From Nitrospira sp. (GTDB taxonomy: Bacteria > Nitrospirota > Nitrospiria > Nitrospirales > Nitrospiraceae), in NCBI GenBank assembly GCA_012032965.1, contig JAAUPT010000171.1, forward strand, positions 1-5,141: DNA of 5,141 bases, written 5' to 3'. Made by a program: the position numbers and the translations under genes. The notes beneath the pieces are model-generated. The model was given only the letters and a program-made list of their open reading frames with translations. It had not been told where the DNA came from and did not search any database. This document shows, one piece after another, positions 1-5,141 of this stretch. Numbering within the stretch: position 1 is the stretch's first letter; each line of letters begins with the position of its first letter.

Positions 1-413
1 GGTTTTTCCGAGTCTTGCAGCAATCCGGTGCCAGGGATGGTCGGAGAACGCGGTACAAATCACCACCTGAATTCGGGATCGACCTTCCAGATATGGTCGA
101 TCGTCTCGACACCGTCCCAGCCGGGCGGCATGCGCATATCGACGAAGGCCAGGGCATATGGCTTCCCGGCAGCCACGGCCTGCTCCACCATGTGGAAGCC
201 TCGTTCGCCCTGGTCGGCAAAACTCACGTCGAAGGATTCGCCGTGAACAGCCACGGGCTCTTCGTCGAACAGGGACGCCCCCGCCTGCTCGAATTCGTCG
301 GAGGCGGCGGTGGTCGGCACCAGGATTTTGCGAAAATCCTCGTGGATGACGCGGTTGTCGTCGATCACCAGGACCCGTCGGTTCTCGAGCCGTGTCTTAC
401 GCATATCTGTCAA
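1..413 (-). CDS. Response regulator receiver domain (3' end outside window, frameshifted)
   Basis: From the TTG start the protein begins TDMRKTRLENRRVLVIDDNR. Counting from the GTG at 440, the acidic pair is Asp27/Asp28, the phosphoacceptor is Asp101 (LAFVDMRMPPGWDGVET), and the beginning of the next helix is HIWKVDPEF. The frame then hits a TGA at 62-60. Restoring one base after the TTC at 71-69 gives DPEFQVVICTAFSDHPWHRI then AARLGKT, open to position 1; this contains the conserved switch Thr (ICTAF). The conserved Lys and any output domain lie beyond the window. Regulators of this type, with the MPPGWDGVETI signature, often carry further signalling domains (for example GGDEF/EAL or a kinase), but none can be seen here. 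Its position 29 bases after the kinase makes it the probable cognate partner. There is a roughly 30-residue insertion in the receiver fold compared with CheY. Confidence 0.85.
66..71 (-). other. Frame break in the response regulator gene (one base missing)
   Basis: TTC-AGG-TGG-TGA gives FRW-stop. With a C added (TTC-CAG-GTG-GTG) the protein reads FQVVICTAFSDHPW, the canonical fourth strand and switch region of the receiver. A CC shortened to C is the simplest explanation. Confidence 0.9.
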
Positions 414-422
414 CACGCCCTG

Positions 423-428
423 CTCCTC
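423..428 (-). promoter_or_regulatory. Ribosome binding site deciding the response regulator start
   Basis: GAGGAG sits 9 bases before the TTG at 413 and 6 bases before the GTG at 416. It is 18 bases from the ATG at 404, which is too far, and it lies downstream of the GTG at 440, so cannot serve it. This favours a TTG/GTG start at 413-416. Confidence 0.5.
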
Positions 429-442
429 TCCCTGCTCCACCT

Positions 443-1486
443 TCAGGCCGCCTGGGCCACCTGCACGAGCGGCACATCGAGGATGAACGCGGCCCCCTTC
501 CCCTCCCCATTGCTCGCGGCGGACAGGGTACCTTCTAAGAGCTTGGCCGCAAGGAATGAACTGTGAAGACCCAAGCCATGCCCTCCTTCGCGGGTGGTAA
601 AACCTTGCGTGAACAGGCGCTTGAAATGATCCGGGTTGATGCCGCAGCCCGTGTCCCGCACCTGGATCCGCGCCCGTTGGCGGCTTTCGGCATGGTACCC
701 GATCGTGATCGTCAGGCGATGAGAGCGATCAGGCACAACCTTCATGAAATAGATCGCATTGTTGATCAGGTTGACCATAATCTGAAGAACCTGATGCCGG
801 TCACACATGGTTGCCGGCAGCTCGGCATATTCGCGCACGACAGCGATCCCAGTCTGTTCCAGGATACCTCGATTGATGGCCAGCGCCTGTTCGATAACGT
901 CGGCCAACTGAATCGGCTCCAGTAGGACTTGAGGTTTGGCGAGGCCCTGTTGAGCGGTGATGATCCGCCGGACGTGGTCGATGTTGCTCTCGAGTGAGTC
1001 GAGCTCCTTATTGATGCCGGTGAAATTGGTGTTCATCTGGTCGGCCAGCTTCACCACGTAGGACGGAATTTGTTTGCCCTTCTCATCGTGGGTCAGATAG
1101 ATGCTCAGGTCGTTCATGTGGTCTTGGAACATTTGCCCGATGCGACCGAGCTTGCCGACGGGGGTCCGCTCAAGGGTTTTCTGAATCAGGCCGACCGACA
1201 CGTTGACGCTGTTCAGCACGTTTCCCACATTGTGCAGCACGGAGGCTGCCACCTCGGCCATACCGATTCGCCGCGAGGCTTCCTGCAGACGGCGGTTGAG
1301 CACCTCTCGTTCTGATTCAGCCTTTTTCCGCTCATCAATCTCAACGACCAGTGACTGGTTGGTGCGATCAAGCTCAGAATTTTGCGCCACGATTTGCGAA
1401 TGCGATCGTTCCAATTCTTCCACCGCGCCGCTGAGCGCGACATTGGCTTCTTCCAGTTGCGTGACGTCATCAATGATACCACTGCC
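443..1486 (-). CDS. Sensor histidine kinase, C-terminal half: coiled coil, atypical H-box, HATPase
   Basis: This frame continues the kinase after the break near 1487-1470. Numbered from the TTG at 1513: residues 16-85 are a long coiled coil (TQLEEANVALSGAVEELERS onward), 85-110 the phosphoacceptor region (MAEVAASVLHNVGNVLNSVN; His94), and about 195-350 the ATP-binding domain. The N-box is VNLINNAIYF (Asn252), G1 is RDTGCGI (Asp287), followed by FTQGFTTREGGHGLGLHSSF with the G2 glycines at 311-315. All key residues are present. The H-box reads H-N-x-x-N rather than the usual H-E-x-x-P/T, a variant found in one kinase subfamily. The TTG at 1513 or ATG at 1507 would give a soluble kinase lacking the sensor, but neither has a convincing ribosome site, so I treat the frame as a fragment of one gene. 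The gene ends 29 bases before the likely regulator start. Confidence 0.85.
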   Translation of the reverse strand, partial: GSGIIDDVTQLEEANVALSGAVEELERSHSQIVAQNSELDRTNQSLVVEIDERKKAESEREVLNRRLQEASRRIGMAEVAASVLHNVGNVLNSVNVSVGLIQKTLERTPVGKLGRIGQMFQDHMNDLSIYLTHDEKGKQIPSYVVKLADQMNTNFTGINKELDSLESNIDHVRRIITAQQGLAKPQVLLEPIQLADVIEQALAINRGILEQTGIAVVREYAELPATMCDRHQVLQIMVNLINNAIYFMKVVPDRSHRLTITIGYHAESRQRARIQVRDTGCGINPDHFKRLFTQGFTTREGGHGLGLHSSFLAAKLLEGTLSAASNGEGKGAAFILDVPLVQVAQAA

Positions 1487-1487
1487 C
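1470..1487 (-). other. Frame break in the histidine kinase gene
   Basis: The PAS end reads RLRGQWYH-stop, while the next frame reads GSGIIDDVTQLEE. Removing one G from the GGG at 1487-1485 gives RLRGSGIIDDVTQ. Adding one G there and one T in the ATT at 1475-1473 region gives RLRGAVVSFDDVTQ, which looks closer to the usual PAS ending. Either way the real protein is continuous. Confidence 0.8.
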
Positions 1488-2357
1488 GCGCAGGCGCTCG
1501 CTCTCATCGACAATCGGGGCGCTGCTGACGAGGAAGTGTCGAGACTTGCCCGACGAATCGGCCAGCACCATCCGCACGTCCGTCTGGGCGGTTCTGGTAT
1601 TCAGAGCCAGGGTCCAGGGCTCGCTCAACGGCTCGGTAGAAGACGCAGCCGGAGCCCAGGCCAGTCGAGACAAGGTCGAGCCGATCAGATCGTTCAACGG
1701 CACGCCCACCCCCTTCGCAAACGCGGTATTGGCAAGGACAATGGCCCCCTGTCGATCCAGCATCACGACCCCTTGGGCCAGCACGTCCAGCGCATGCTTG
1801 ACCCGTGCCGGAATCACAGAGGACGGGTCGAGGTGGCGAAGCGTGCGTTTCATGAATAGCAGGTAACTGATGAAGCCCCCGAACGCGATGAACAGGATTA
1901 AGCGGCTCCAGGGATGGACGAAGGACCAGGGGTTCTCCGATTCGGCAACCGGCTGAAAGGCAATCTGTAGGGTCCCCCACGGGACATCACCGTTGAAAAT
2001 CGGAACTTGAATGTGATCGATCGAGGAATGGCCACCTTCGATCTGCGTCCAGTACCGCTGGTGATCTCCAGCTTGGGCGAACCGCCCGCCGGAGGCCAGT
2101 TGAATGGCGGCCGACAGGATGTGAGGGTTTCGTTCGATGAGGAGGTCCAACCCGGCTTGGATGGTGTCGGAATGATTTTGCCCAGCGAGATGGGAGTACT
2201 GGACCGCGAGAGCTTCGGAAAGCGTTTTCCGATACTCTGCTGTAGCGCTGAGCGAACCGGACGACAATCCGACCAACGTGTCGCCGGTGAGTACGATGCC
2301 GAGGGTCAGGCACGTCAGGCTGAAGCTGATCCGCATGAGGGGGCCGAAGTTCTTCAT
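1470..2357 (-). CDS. Sensor histidine kinase, N-terminal half: TM, extracytoplasmic sensor, TM, PAS
   Basis: The frame starts at an ATG with a Shine-Dalgarno-like GAAGGTG 7 bases upstream. Residues 9-31 form a first membrane segment, 32-150 an extracytoplasmic sensor region containing the strand pair HIQVPIFNGDVPWGTLQIAF, and 151-169 a second membrane segment (LILFIAFGGFISYLLF). Residues 185-290 form a PAS domain (HALDVLAQGVVMLDRQGAIV then LANTAFAKGVG). The PAS domain breaks off at SERLRGQWYH and a TGA at 1472-1470, while the neighbouring frame goes on with IIDDVTQLEEANVALSGAVE. So this piece and the next CDS are one kinase of about 637 residues. The ligand is unknown. Its position directly after the surface protein suggests that it senses the state of that protein or an envelope signal; this is inference. 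Confidence 0.85.
   Translation of the reverse strand: MKNFGPLMRISFSLTCLTLGIVLTGDTLVGLSSGSLSATAEYRKTLSEALAVQYSHLAGQNHSDTIQAGLDLLIERNPHILSAAIQLASGGRFAQAGDHQRYWTQIEGGHSSIDHIQVPIFNGDVPWGTLQIAFQPVAESENPWSFVHPWSRLILFIAFGGFISYLLFMKRTLRHLDPSSVIPARVKHALDVLAQGVVMLDRQGAIVLANTAFAKGVGVPLNDLIGSTLSRLAWAPAASSTEPLSEPWTLALNTRTAQTDVRMVLADSSGKSRHFLVSSAPIVDESERLRGQWYH
2354..2357 (-). promoter_or_regulatory. ATGA stop/start overlap coupling surface protein to kinase
   Basis: The kinase ATG occupies 2357-2355 and the surface-protein TGA occupies 2356-2354. Such an overlap normally allows the terminating ribosome to restart, so the two proteins are likely made from one transcript and in linked amounts. Confidence 0.85.
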
Positions 2358-3613
2358 CCTTCCCCACCTTCACCCTCGGAGCGTCCATTGTGCCCTTTCC
2401 TATCCAGGAGATCTCTGAGTCCGCGGAATTGCTTGTTTTCTCGATCGGCAGCGACGACTGCATCTGCTGTGCTGCTGCGCCGCGTTCGGTCGCTGGTGAG
2501 GACGACAGGGAGTGGATCGAAGTGCCGCCAAGCAGGCAGGGTAGCAGCCAAACTGGCCAGCAGCGCCCCGCTACGCAGCAGCCAGGCAATGACACCGGCC
2601 GTAAGACTGACTCCACCCAAGTTCGTCACCCCAACTGCGAATTTCAGACTGCTCTCAGACATGTCCGTGGCACGTCGTAGATCATCCTCGACGAGCCCGA
2701 GACTCGTGCGAAAGGCCTCGCTGAGCCCTGTCGCCGTTTTCTCAAGGGTTTGTCCGCCGAAAACCCTCGGAACCGCTTCATCGGCTTGGTACATACGCGG
2801 GGCAACCCCCTCTTCTACATAGCCTCTCATCTCGCGCATGAACTGAATGGAAGACACCGGCGTGTTTAACCCTTTTGGCTGGGGAGCACCAGGCATCTCC
2901 GAAGATAGCAGCGCAGTACCATCTGGATCAGTGCCGGGCGGAACAGGAACTAAAGGAACCTCGGAATTCGGCTTCGGATTGATCGGCGCAGGGACAACGA
3001 CCGGAGGCAACGGGGGCGATCCAGCAGGAGGAGGTTCCGCTCCAGACGGAGGGGCTGGAGGCTGTGGCACGAGGCTTGGAGGGATTGCCGGAGGCGGCGG
3101 GGGTGGCGGTAGACCCTCATTGACGTCTGTCACCACGATGCTGAGGGCCTGGATGTCGGTGCCGCCGCTGCCGTCACTCACTTGCACTGTGACATCGTAA
3201 ACGTTGTCGGCCCCGACATCGGTCGGAGCCTCGTAATCCGGTGCCGCAACAAAGCTTAAGACGCCGGTACTAGAGTCGATTGTGAACCTCGCTGCATCAG
3301 CCCCTCCGCCGCTGCCAACGGGTACGATACTGTAGGCTGCCGTTCCACCGTCAACGTCGCTACTCGTCACAGTCGTGACAACCATACCATTTTCAGGCAC
3401 GGTGACATTCGCCGTAGGCCCACCACCGTTGCTGGTGATGACCGGCGCATCGTTGAGTGGATTGACGTTGATGGTTGTGCGGGCGGCGGCACTGTCGGTT
3501 GTGCCGTCGTTGACGGTCACATCAATGAGCCGGTTGCCGTCGGTGGGCGTGTTCGTATCGGTATGCTGATATTGTACGGCCTCGATCAAGGTTTCGGTTT
3601 CCACCTCGCTGAA
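2354..3613 (-). CDS. C-terminal part of the same surface protein: cadherin domain, proline-rich stalk, membrane anchor
   Basis: This is the continuation of the upstream frame after a one-base shift near 3613. The nominal GTG at 3604 falls inside a conserved repeat (SEVETETLIEAVQ) and is not a credible start. Numbered from 3604: residues 1-54 finish a repeat (ending NPLNDAP); 55-163 form a classical cadherin-like domain (APDYEAPTDVGADNVYDV, then QVSDG and VVTDVNEG). Residues 165-229 are a stalk with about 30 prolines, 231-323 a polar, partly helical segment, 324-359 a hydrophobic segment (TAGVIAWLLRSGALLASL), and 360-416 a charged tail after PAWRHFDPLPVV. A C-terminal hydrophobic segment plus charged tail suggests anchoring in the inner membrane rather than type I secretion; no RTX repeats are visible. 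The stop TGA overlaps the kinase ATG. Anchor topology is inferred. Confidence 0.85.
   Translation of the reverse strand, partial: FSEVETETLIEAVQYQHTDTNTPTDGNRLIDVTVNDGTTDSAAARTTINVNPLNDAPVITSNGGGPTANVTVPENGMVVTTVTSSDVDGGTAAYSIVPVGSGGGADAARFTIDSSTGVLSFVAAPDYEAPTDVGADNVYDVTVQVSDGSGGTDIQALSIVVTDVNEGLPPPPPPPAIPPSLVPQPPAPPSGAEPPPAGSPPLPPVVVPAPINPKPNSEVPLVPVPPGTDPDGTALLSSEMPGAPQPKGLNTPVSSIQFMREMRGYVEEGVAPRMYQADEAVPRVFGGQTLEKTATGLSEAFRTSLGLVEDDLRRATDMSESSLKFAVGVTNLGGVSLTAGVIAWLLRSGALLASLAATLPAWRHFDPLPVVLTSDRTRRSSTADAVVAADRENKQFRGLRDLLDRKGHNGRSEGEGGEG
2365..2371 (-). promoter_or_regulatory. Ribosome binding site of the histidine kinase
   Basis: GAAGGTG lies 7 bases upstream of the ATG at 2357, inside the end of the surface protein gene. 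It supports that ATG as the kinase start, together with the hydrophobic N-terminus it produces. Confidence 0.6.
2528..2635 (-). other. C-terminal membrane segment of the surface protein
   Basis: Residues 324-359 of the downstream frame (VGVTNLGGVSLTAGVIAWLL then RSGALLASLAATLPAW) are strongly hydrophobic, broken by one Arg, and followed by HFDPLPVV and a basic/acidic tail of about 50 residues. Similar 'W-L-L-R-x-G-x-L-L-x-S-L' anchors followed by 'D-P-L-P' end other large cadherin/LamG proteins I recall. Whether it crosses the membrane once or as a tight hairpin around the Arg cannot be decided from the sequence. Confidence 0.75.
2918..3112 (-). other. Proline-rich stalk
   Basis: About 30 of 65 residues are proline, beginning with a run of seven and ending near VPVPPGTDPDGT. 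The composition predicts an extended polyproline-II rod or flexible spacer between the cadherin domain and the membrane anchor. The DNA shows the matching GC-rich, G-run-rich plus strand around 3080-3112. Confidence 0.9.
3116..3442 (-). other. Classical cadherin-like domain
   Basis: The segment carries NVTVPENGMVVTTVTSSDVD, FTIDSSTGVLSFVAAPDYEA and NVYDVTVQVSDGSGGTDIQA, ending VVTDVNEG. The PEN motif, the DxD(G) turn, 'F-x-I-D-x-x-T-G-x-L-S-F', the 'D-Y-E' motif and the final 'D-V-N-E' are the calcium-coordinating landmarks of cadherin repeats. It is the last folded module before the proline-rich stalk. Confidence 0.85.
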
Positions 3614-3939
3614 GTTCCGCCGCCTTGTTTGGTGATGGTGAGGGTGGCCGTCCCGGCCCCGGTTGCGATCACGACCCGGTAGTTCCCGCCGGTGGTGTCT
3701 TGGCCAGCGACGGCAGTGGCCAGCGCAAAGGTGTCGCCATCGAGCACGAGAGTTTCGGCATTGCCATCCAGCAGGCCACTCACCGATAGGGTGACGTGGT
3801 CAAAAGCGATGCTGTCCGCATCCACCAGGTCGGTGTCGCTATCGGCGATGGCGGTGGGGCCGTCGCCCTCCGTGAACGTAACCATGTAGTCATTGCCCGT
3901 GGCCCCGGAACTGTTGTTGGCGTCCAGATCCACCGTGGG
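3443..3939 (-). other. Second long repeat, interrupted by the frameshift
   Basis: The repeat runs from TVDLDANNSSGATGNDYMVT through TEGDGPTAIADSDTDLVDAD in the upstream frame, crosses the frame break at about 3613, and continues as FSEVETETLIEAVQYQHTDT and RLIDVTVNDGTTDSAAARTT before NPLNDAP. It resembles the preceding repeat in order: TEG opening, an insert ending in a helix plus QY, and terminal VNDG strands. The repeat is whole only if the two frames are joined, which is the main evidence that they are one gene. Confidence 0.7.
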
Positions 3940-5141
3940 GGCGGTATTGGTCGGGGTAATCGTGACGGTAATCGATCCCGTTCCGTTGAGTGCGCCACCG
4001 CTGCCTTGCGCCCCCGCGTTGCCATCGTTAAAGGTGAAGTCAATCTGGACGCTGGCGGGGGGCGTGCCACTGCTATTGGCATAGGTGAGTTGCTGTAACG
4101 CGCTATTGACCCGAGCCGTCGTGGCATTGCCGTTAAAGGTCAAAACGAGCGTGCCGCCACTGTTGGTGGTGACGGTGCCGATGGTGGTGCCGCCCACGAC
4201 CAGGCTGCCACTTTCCGTCAAGGCATTCAGGGTGCCGGTGTTAGCGAACAGATCTTCGCCGTTGGCGCCGCCGTTGCGGACCAACGTGAGCGTGGCGCCG
4301 TTATAATTATTCGCGGTATCCAGTTCGATGTCGGCAATCGTGGCGTTATTATCCAGCACTACGGCCGTGCCGCCTTCGGTATACGTGGGGGTATTGTCTA
4401 GGCCACTGAATACTGGCGGATCGTTAGCCGGAGTGACAGTGATGGTGAACGTACCTGTGGCCGGGGTGGCCCCGTTCTCACCGCCATCAGCCAGGGAAAA
4501 GTTGAAGCTGTCGGTTATGGTCTCACTGCCGTTGTGGTCGTAGGTCAGGCGATTGGTATCGATATCATCCTGAGTAAACGTATCGTTCAGACCGAGTGCG
4601 CTGCCGGAAAGTCGCAAGGTGCCATTGGGTGTGGCGGCGGTGATCGTATAGGTCAGGCCCGTGCCGGCATCATCCGGGTCGCCCTCGTTGAGCATTGCCG
4701 TGGAAATGATGTTGCCGGAGGAGGCTTCATTCACCGTAGTCCCTGTGTTGGTGGCGACAAGGGGCGCATCGTTCACGGGAGTGACGTTGATCGTGACCAC
4801 GACCGTATTCCCATCGACGGTACCGTCGTTCACTTTGTAGGTGAAGGTGTCGACCCCGGAAAAATTCGCCACAGGCGTATAGGAGAATGACCCGTCCGGA
4901 TTCAAGACGAATGATTGGGCGTTGGCTGGATTGGCACTGACCTGAATAGCCGTCAACGGATCACCATCCGCATCGGTGTCGTTGGCGAGCACACCCCCGG
5001 GACCTTGGGCCGCGGCGAACGTGACGAAGGCATCGGTCATCGAGAGATATTGTGCTTTGACCCAATCCGCGGAACGCGTCCCCGTTTCAAGCCGGATTTC
5101 ATCCAGTATTCCCTGGAACGTGCGGTCGGTTGACCCCGATC
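3586..5141 (-). CDS. Large LamG/cadherin-like surface protein, central part (5' end outside window, frameshifted at 3' end)
   Basis: The frame is open from the window edge, at codon 5139-5137, so the in-frame ATG at 5040 is internal and not the start. The first ~40 residues are the end of a LamG-type domain (ILDEIRLETGTRSADWVKAQ). Numbered from the ATG at 5040, there follow an Ig-like domain (about 9-92, with LANDTDADGD and DGSFSYTP), a Cadherin_3-like repeat (93-208, with DDIDTNRLTYDHNGSE), a longer repeat (209-367), and the start of another (368-475). Linkers such as TPVNDAP and TPANDPP separate them. Asp-rich motifs suggest calcium binding. Such modules occur in large exported adhesins of bacteria. 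The frame ends at a TGA (3586-3588) after an unrelated tail TSARWKPKP. The expected continuation FSEVETETLIEAVQYQHT lies in the neighbouring frame, so this and the next CDS are one gene. Function as an adhesin is inferred from domain type. Confidence 0.85.
   Translation of the reverse strand, partial: SGSTDRTFQGILDEIRLETGTRSADWVKAQYLSMTDAFVTFAAAQGPGGVLANDTDADGDPLTAIQVSANPANAQSFVLNPDGSFSYTPVANFSGVDTFTYKVNDGTVDGNTVVVTINVTPVNDAPLVATNTGTTVNEASSGNIISTAMLNEGDPDDAGTGLTYTITAATPNGTLRLSGSALGLNDTFTQDDIDTNRLTYDHNGSETITDSFNFSLADGGENGATPATGTFTITVTPANDPPVFSGLDNTPTYTEGGTAVVLDNNATIADIELDTANNYNGATLTLVRNGGANGEDLFANTGTLNALTESGSLVVGGTTIGTVTTNSGGTLVLTFNGNATTARVNSALQQLTYANSSGTPPASVQIDFTFNDGNAGAQGSGGALNGTGSITVTITPTNTAPTVDLDANNSSGATGNDYMVTFTEGDGPTAIADSDTDLVDADSIAFDHVTLSVSGLLDGNAETLVLDGDTFALATAVAGQDTTGGNYRVVIATGAGTATLTITKQGGGTSARWKPKP
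3611..3616 (-). other. Frame break in the surface protein gene (one base missing)
   Basis: Read as GGA-ACT-TCA the frame gives GGGTSARWKPKP and a stop. Adding one base in the AC/TTC junction gives GGGT-FSEVETETLIEAVQYQ, the expected repeat continuation. No slippery heptamer is present here. Confidence 0.85.
3940..4416 (-). other. Long cadherin-like repeat of about 159 residues
   Basis: Residues 209-367 run from PVFSGLDNTPTYTEGGTAVV through GTLVLTFNGNATTARVNSAL and QQLTYANSSGTPPASVQ to TVTITPTNTAP. The segment has the 'T-Y-T-E-G-G' opening, an 'N-A-T-T-x-x-V-N-x-x-L-x-x-L-T-Y' helix-like insert and the terminal Ig/cadherin beta strands (DFTFNDGN). It belongs to the group of long repeats in large repetitive surface proteins; I cannot assign a specific ligand. 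Confidence 0.65.
4417..4761 (-). other. Cadherin_3 (CSPG-like) repeat
   Basis: Residues 94-208 include TVNEASSGNI, an LNEGDPDD turn, a TYTITAATPNGTLRLSG strand, TFTQDDIDTNRLTYDHNGSE, and SFNFSLADGGE, ending in VTPANDPP. 'F-T-Q-x-D-I-D-x-x-R-L-x-Y-x-H-x-G-S-E' followed by 'D-S-F-x-F-x-x-x-D-G' is the signature of the Cadherin_3/CSPG repeat family. Presumably a structural segment of the extracellular rod. Confidence 0.75.
4762..5016 (-). other. Ig-like (tandem-95 / Big_9-type) domain
   Basis: Residues 9-93 after the ATG at 5040 show GVLANDTDADGDPLTAIQV, then NPDGSFSYTPVANFSGVDTF and TYKVNDG, ending in VTINVTPVNDAP. This is the typical order of strands in the bacterial Ig/cadherin-like tandem repeats. 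The first strand, usually carrying an 'EDTTL'-like motif before the VLANDTDADGD turn, is not seen; the domain is joined almost directly to the LamG end. Confidence 0.75.
5017..5139 (-). other. C-terminal end of a LamG / concanavalin A-like domain
   Basis: The translated segment reads FQGILDEIRLETGTRSADWV followed by KAQYLSMTDAFVTF. The pattern 'G-x-L/I-D-E-I/V-R-x-(6-8)-R-S-A-D-W-I/V-K-A-Q/E-Y' is the usual ending of LamG-like domains in large bacterial surface proteins, often those that also carry DUF2341. The bulk of the domain, and any glycan or ligand-binding surface, lies upstream of the window. Confidence 0.75.

Noticed and set aside
438..440. GTG at 440 as the regulator start
   Set aside because: It lies upstream of the GAGGAG ribosome site and adds a Glu/Gly-rich leader (EQGEEQG) that is just the translated ribosome-binding region; a start at 413-416 fits better.
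15..566. Plus-strand open frame of 183 codons
   Set aside because: It is antisense to the receiver domain and kinase C-terminus and carries no recognisable domain.
1203..1859. Plus-strand open frame of 218 codons
   Set aside because: It is antisense to the PAS and H-box coding region, which shows clear family motifs; the plus-strand product shows none.
2007..2822. Plus-strand open frame of 271 codons
   Set aside because: It lies opposite the kinase and surface-protein genes, has a low-complexity Ser/Arg-rich composition, no recognisable motifs, and is explained by the codon bias of the minus-strand genes.
3060..3115. GC-rich G-run tract as terminator or quadruplex element
   Set aside because: The tract is fully explained by the proline codons of the stalk; no stem-loop followed by a T-run is present on either strand.
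3586..3640. Programmed ribosomal frameshift in the surface protein
   Set aside because: No slippery heptamer of the X-XXY-YYZ type or obvious downstream hairpin is seen at the break, and the neighbouring genes have similar breaks, which points to sequence error.
3443..4788. DNA-level tandem repeats or a CRISPR-like array
   Set aside because: The repetition is at protein-domain level with different lengths (about 115 to 165 residues) and diverged DNA; no short identical direct repeats with regular spacing are visible.

Overview
The whole window is read from the minus strand. It carries three consecutive genes in the order (5' to 3' on that strand) large surface protein, sensor histidine kinase, response regulator. 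Both ends are cut: the surface protein begins beyond position 5141 and the response regulator continues past position 1. The sequence is GC-rich and tightly packed, with no intergenic stretch longer than about 30 bases. I see no RNA genes, mobile elements, CRISPR arrays, promoters or terminators. The protein families resemble those of Nitrospira-like bacteria and some Proteobacteria; this is recollection of family style, not a database result.

Region by region: 5139-2354 encodes the last ~930 residues of a modular adhesin-like protein. It holds the end of a LamG/concanavalin-like domain, about five Ig/cadherin-like domains separated by NDAP-type linkers, a proline-rich stalk, a C-terminal hydrophobic membrane segment and a charged tail. 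2357-443 encodes a membrane histidine kinase of about 637 residues: TM, extracytoplasmic sensor, TM, PAS, coiled coil, atypical H-box, HATPase. 413-1 encodes the receiver domain of a response regulator.

The genes look co-transcribed and translationally coupled: an ATGA overlap joins the surface protein to the kinase, and about 29 bases separate the kinase from the regulator. A reasonable inference is a surface-contact or adhesion module in which a membrane-anchored cadherin-like protein is made together with a two-component system that may sense or control it.

The most important caveat is that all three genes are broken by a frameshift, and in each case the protein resumes perfectly in another frame with the family motifs intact. 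Two of the three are explained by one missing base; the third by one extra base or two missing bases. This looks more like uncorrected indel errors in the assembly than decay of the operon, so the three genes should be read as probably intact proteins.
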